7,773 nucleotides of DNA from an uncultured Acidimicrobiaceae bacterium (GTDB lineage Bacteria; Actinomycetota; Acidimicrobiia; Acidimicrobiales; Ilumatobacteraceae): contig CAIXHI010000092.1 in the NCBI GenBank assembly GCA_903919215.1, positions 1 to 7,773 of the forward strand, written 5' to 3'. Under the pieces are notes generated by a model, which did no database searches, had not been told where the DNA came from, and was given only the letters and a program-made list of their open reading frames with translations. The position numbers and the translations under genes were made by a program. Positions 4,819-7,773 of the stretch are shown here, piece by piece (position 1 is the first letter of the stretch; the number at the start of each line of letters is the position of its first letter).

Positions 4819-6078
4819 ATGAGCATCGTCGTCATCGGTGTCAACCACCGCACGGCCCCCATCGACTTCCTTGAGCGCGTCTCGGTGTCGGGTGAGTCGT
4901 TGTGCAAGGCGATCACGGGCCTCGTGAGTCGTCAGAACATCCGCGAGGCGGCGGTGCTCAGTACGTGCAACCGCACCGAGGTGTTCGCCGTCGCTGAGAA
5001 GTTCCATGGCGCCTATGCCGATATTCGCGACTTCTTCTGCGAGGTCGGCGGGATGGTGCCCGACGATCTACACCCGCACCTCTACAGCCAGCACGACGAC
5101 GCGGCGGTCACCCACCTGTTCGAGGTCGCCGCCGGTCTCGACTCGGTGGTGCTCGGCGAGAGCGAGATCCTCGGTCAGGTGCGTCATGCGTGGGAGACCG
5201 CGCAGGCCGAAGGCGGCGCCAAGGCCACGTTGAACCTGCTGTTCCGCCATGCGATCGAGACCGGCAAGCGGGCTCGCACGGAGACGGCCATCGGCAAGCA
5301 CACAGCGTCGGTCAGCCATGCAGCAGTCGAGATGGCGAACGAACGGATCGGCAGCCTTGCCGGTCGCAGTGTGCTCGTGGTGGGGGCCGGCGACATGGGC
5401 GAAGGTGTGGCCGTGGCACTCGTCGGCGCCGGAGCCACGAACATCACGGTCACCAACCGCACCGAAGCACGGGCCATGCAGTTGGCCCAGCGTGTCGGCG
5501 GCAGCATCGTGCCCTTCAGCGAGTTGGGCGAGGCCCTGCGCGAGGCCGATGTGTTGCTCACCTGCACCGGTGCCGGCTCGACGATCATCGACCACGAGTT
5601 GGTCACGGCCGCTCGTGGGACGCTGACGCGTCCTCTGCTCATCGTGGATATCGCGGTTCCTCGCGACGTCTCTGTCGACGTCGAGCAGTCGCCGTACGTC
5701 ACGCTGTTGAACCTCGACCACCTGCGCGACTGGGCCGCACGTGGCCTGGCCCGTCGGGCCGACGAAGCAGCGCGTGTGCATGAGATCGTCGGCGAAGAGG
5801 TCGAGCGTTTCGGCATGGAAGTGACGGCTCGTCAGGCGGCACCACTCGTGGCGCAACTGCACGAGAAGGCCGAGAACGTGCGTCTCGCCGAGTTCGAGCG
5901 GTTCGGCAACAAACTCGCGTCACTCGATCCGGCGCAGCGCGACGCAGTCGAGGCGCTCACCCGTGGCATCACGGCCAAGTTGTTGCACACGATGTCGGTC
6001 CGTTTGAAGGACGATGCCGGCACGCCGCAGGGTGAACGCAACGCAGCTGCGGTGCGCGAACTGTTCGACCTGGGCTGA
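4819..6078 (+). CDS. hemA: Glutamyl-tRNA reductase
   Basis: HemA uses NADPH to reduce the glutamate on glutamyl-tRNA to glutamate-1-semialdehyde, the first committed step of the C5 tetrapyrrole pathway. The product is 419 residues, normal for the family. It opens with VVIGVNHRTAPIDFLE. The catalytic nucleophile is Cys50 in AVLSTCNRTEVFAV. GLDSVVLGESEILGQV is the conserved catalytic-domain block. GAGDMG at 189-194 and VTNRTEARA mark the NADPH domain. A long C-terminal helical dimerisation domain follows, ending in the ARG-free tail VRELFDLG. The ATG at 4819 is chosen because the family begins at this point. There is no good Shine-Dalgarno site, only GAG at 4805-4807. TAGAGT at 4803-4808 overlaps the rex stop and could be a -10 element. 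It lies between rex and hemC (seven-base gap), so it is most likely co-transcribed with both. Confidence 0.96.
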   Translation: MSIVVIGVNHRTAPIDFLERVSVSGESLCKAITGLVSRQNIREAAVLSTCNRTEVFAVAEKFHGAYADIRDFFCEVGGMVPDDLHPHLYSQHDDAAVTHLFEVAAGLDSVVLGESEILGQVRHAWETAQAEGGAKATLNLLFRHAIETGKRARTETAIGKHTASVSHAAVEMANERIGSLAGRSVLVVGAGDMGEGVAVALVGAGATNITVTNRTEARAMQLAQRVGGSIVPFSELGEALREADVLLTCTGAGSTIIDHELVTAARGTLTRPLLIVDIAVPRDVSVDVEQSPYVTLLNLDHLRDWAARGLARRADEAARVHEIVGEEVERFGMEVTARQAAPLVAQLHEKAENVRLAEFERFGNKLASLDPAQRDAVEALTRGITAKLLHTMSVRLKDDAGTPQGERNAAAVRELFDLG

Positions 6079-6085
6079 CTCCGGC

Positions 6086-7000
6086 ATGTCCGGGCACACA
6101 CTGCGTCTCGCCACCCGCGCCAGCGCGCAAGCGACGACACAAGCGCAGATGGCGGCCGATGCGCTGATGGCCGCGCACCCCGGGTTGACCGTGGAGTTGG
6201 TGTTCGTCGACACGCTGGGCGACCAGCGCACCGACGTACCGCTGCACACGATGGGCGGTCAGGGCGTGTTCGTCAAAGAGGTGCAGCACGCGGTTCTGCG
6301 TGGCGACGCCGACTTCGCCGCGCACAGCGCCAAAGATCTGCCGTCGATCGTTGCCGATGGATTGCAACTGGCTGCGTTCACTGAACGGCGCGATGCGCGC
6401 GATGCGTTGATCGGGGCTCGTCTCGATCAACTGCCGTTGGGTGCGACGTTGGCCACCGGTTCGGTGCGCCGCCGGGCGCAGATGACACAGGTGCGGCCCG
6501 ACCTGCAGTTCATCGAACTTCGCGGCAACATCACGACTCGGCTCACCAAGGTTCCCGAGGGGGGAGCGCTGGTGATGGCGATCGCCGCGCTGCAGATTCT
6601 CGGCCTCACCGACCGCATCGCCGAAGCGTTGCCGCTGGACACGTTCGTACCCTCCCCGGGGCAGGGGTGTGTGGCGTTGGAATGCCGCGCCGATGATGCG
6701 GCGACAGCTGCCCTGCTGGCGGCGATCGATCATCCGCGTACCCGGGCGGCCGTCTCGCTCGAGCGGGCATTTCTTGCTGAACTGGGGACGGGTTGCTCGT
6801 TGCCGGTGGCGGCCCACTGCGTCGGCGACCAGCTCACGGGTTACTTGTCGAGTTCCTCGGCGAATCTCCACGTGACGAAATCGAGCGGGGCCGGGTCAGC
6901 GGCGGTGTCGCGGACGGTGACGGTCAGTGGGTCGGGTGACGAACGCCTGGTGCAGGCCGCCGCACTGGCGCGGGCGCTGCAGTCCGAACTCGAGGGCTGA
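6086..7000 (+). CDS. hemC: Hydroxymethylbilane synthase (porphobilinogen deaminase), somewhat divergent
   Basis: HemC joins four porphobilinogen molecules into the linear hydroxymethylbilane on a covalently attached dipyrromethane cofactor. The product is 304 residues, close to the usual 310. Visible features are LRLATRASAQATTQAQ at the N-terminus, DTLGDQRTDVPL, GGQGVFVKEVQHAVL, and HSAKDLPS with Asp84, the position equivalent to the catalytic Asp84 of E. coli. TGSVRRRAQM and LRGNITTRL bind substrate acids, and SPGQGCVALECR is also present. The cofactor cysteine is Cys237 in GTGCSLPVA. Some blocks are looser than usual: TRASAQATTQ for TRgSpLALwQ, TGSVRR for TSSLRR, and GGALVMAIAALQILGL for the common yDAiiLAaAGLkRLG. 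The essential residues are intact, so activity is expected. The ATG at 6086 fits the family start and lies seven bases after the hemA stop. The stop overlaps the hemD start by one base. Confidence 0.94.
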   Translation: MSGHTLRLATRASAQATTQAQMAADALMAAHPGLTVELVFVDTLGDQRTDVPLHTMGGQGVFVKEVQHAVLRGDADFAAHSAKDLPSIVADGLQLAAFTERRDARDALIGARLDQLPLGATLATGSVRRRAQMTQVRPDLQFIELRGNITTRLTKVPEGGALVMAIAALQILGLTDRIAEALPLDTFVPSPGQGCVALECRADDAATAALLAAIDHPRTRAAVSLERAFLAELGTGCSLPVAAHCVGDQLTGYLSSSSANLHVTKSSGAGSAAVSRTVTVSGSGDERLVQAAALARALQSELEG

Positions 7001-7719
7001 TGGGCGCGCTGCAGGGCCTGCGGGTGGTGGTCACCCGCGCTGGCGAGCAAGCCGGCGCGTTGGCTGAACTGTTGGTGGCGCAGGGTGCGGTGCCGGTCGT
7101 GGTGCCGTTGACCGAGATCGTGCCCGACGAATCGGGTGTGGCGGCGCTGGCCGCACTCGACCCGGCGGCGTTCGAGTGGCTGGTGGTCACGTCGCCGAAT
7201 GCGGCCGACGCGTACAACAGGGTGCACCAGTCGGCACCGGGCCGGGTGGCCGCGGTGGGCACTGTGACAGCCGCCGCCCTGGCTGCGGCTGGTATCGCCG
7301 TCACGCTGGTACCGGCCCGTCAGCGGGCCGAGGGTCTGGTGGAGGAGTTCCCGCCCGGTCCCGGCTGGGTACTGCTGGTGCAGGGAGTCGACGGTGAGTC
7401 GGTGTTGGCCGACGGCCTGACGGCCAAGGGCTGGACGGTGACGGTGGTGCGGCCGTACCGCACTGCACCGGCCTCGACGACGACAGCCGATCGTGCTGCG
7501 GCCCTGGCCGCCGACGCCGTGCTGTTCGCCAGTGGTTCGGCGGCGCGAGCGTGGGTTGCCGCGATCGGAACCGACACCCCGCCGGTGGTGGTGGTGATCG
7601 GCCCGCAGACGAGCGCGGCGGTCACCCACGTCGGACTCAAGGTTTCGGCGGTCGCAACCGATCATTCGCTGGCGGGTCTGGTCGCAGCGCTTTGCCGGTA
7701 CTTCACCTCCCGTCCATAG
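7000..7719 (+). CDS. hemD: Uroporphyrinogen-III synthase
   Basis: HemD closes hydroxymethylbilane with inversion of ring D to give uroporphyrinogen III, the branch point to haem, sirohaem and cobalamin. The 239-residue product has low primary conservation, as the family does, but shows its usual marks. It begins LQGLRVVVTRAGEQAGALAELLVAQGA and has WLVVTSPNAADA in the first domain (compare the common lvfTSxnGv). It has VRPYRTAP before the second hinge strand, DAVLFASGSAARAWVA, and VVVVIGPQTSAAVTHVGL near the C-terminus. The start shares one base with the hemC stop (TGATG, 6998-7002), and GAGGG at 6992-6996 lies three bases before it, which points to translational coupling. Position directly after hemC supports the call. 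I see no fused methyltransferase domain, unlike the HemD/CobA fusions of some bacteria. Confidence 0.92.
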   Translation: MGALQGLRVVVTRAGEQAGALAELLVAQGAVPVVVPLTEIVPDESGVAALAALDPAAFEWLVVTSPNAADAYNRVHQSAPGRVAAVGTVTAAALAAAGIAVTLVPARQRAEGLVEEFPPGPGWVLLVQGVDGESVLADGLTAKGWTVTVVRPYRTAPASTTTADRAAALAADAVLFASGSAARAWVAAIGTDTPPVVVVIGPQTSAAVTHVGLKVSAVATDHSLAGLVAALCRYFTSRP

Positions 7720-7753
7720 CTTCGTCGCTTCCCGGTCACCCAGAAACCACACA

Positions 7754-7773
7754 ATGCAATCCATGTCGGCCCC
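7754..7773 (+). CDS. Possible start of the next gene (cut by window edge)
   Basis: An ATG at 7754, with a second in-frame ATG at 7763, opens a frame of only six full codons before the window ends. No ribosome site is visible. A hem gene such as hemB would be a natural neighbour, but nothing in six codons can confirm that or show that this is a gene at all. Confidence 0.2.

Noticed and set aside
4023..4916. Upstream extension of the minus-strand membrane protein frame
   Set aside because: It is the antisense of rex and the start of hemA; the hydrophobic protein begins only at the ATG at 4022.
6014..6085. Earlier in-frame ATG at 6014 for hemC
   Set aside because: The extension is a wrong-frame reading of the hemA 3' end; family similarity starts after the ATG at 6086.

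Overview
The window reads as chromosomal housekeeping DNA from a high-GC actinobacterium. The strongest organism clue is the gene block rex-hemA-hemC-hemD, an order known from Streptomyces and other Actinomycetota. GC-rich third codon positions and several starts without a Shine-Dalgarno site fit the same group. I suspect an Acidimicrobiia-like lineage (Ilumatobacter or relatives), but that is an impression, not a proof. No phage, insertion sequence, CRISPR array, tRNA or rRNA is visible.

Left part (1-1747): the 3' two thirds of proC (proline biosynthesis) are followed by about 225 bases of intergenic DNA. This DNA holds three consecutive compact hairpins, then a perfect 11-bp stem with a T tract that looks like an intrinsic terminator. 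Directly after it come a GGAGGT site and the start of a DUF62 / SAM hydroxide adenosyltransferase gene. The layout suggests a cis-acting attenuator or an unrecognised riboswitch. A very small gene for a 27-residue, single-membrane-segment peptide follows.

Middle (1806-4022): an acyl-CoA synthetase (AMP-forming) on the + strand converges on a seven-pass membrane protein gene of unknown function on the - strand. The two coding regions overlap by 27 bases at their 3' ends.

Right part (4074-7719): a 91-base divergent gap carries a recognisable Rex operator overlapping a likely -35 element. It is followed by rex (NADH/NAD+-sensing repressor), hemA (glutamyl-tRNA reductase), hemC (hydroxymethylbilane synthase) and hemD (uroporphyrinogen III synthase), in tight tandem order. 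Together they convert glutamyl-tRNA towards uroporphyrinogen III. The GSA aminomutase (hemL) and ALA dehydratase (hemB) steps are not in the window. Rex probably ties the block to redox state through autoregulation.

The items most worth a second look are the structured leader before the DUF62 gene, the altered catalytic loop of that DUF62 protein, the 27-residue membrane peptide, and a recurring TAnnnT element 6-10 bases before start codons that suggests leaderless mRNAs.
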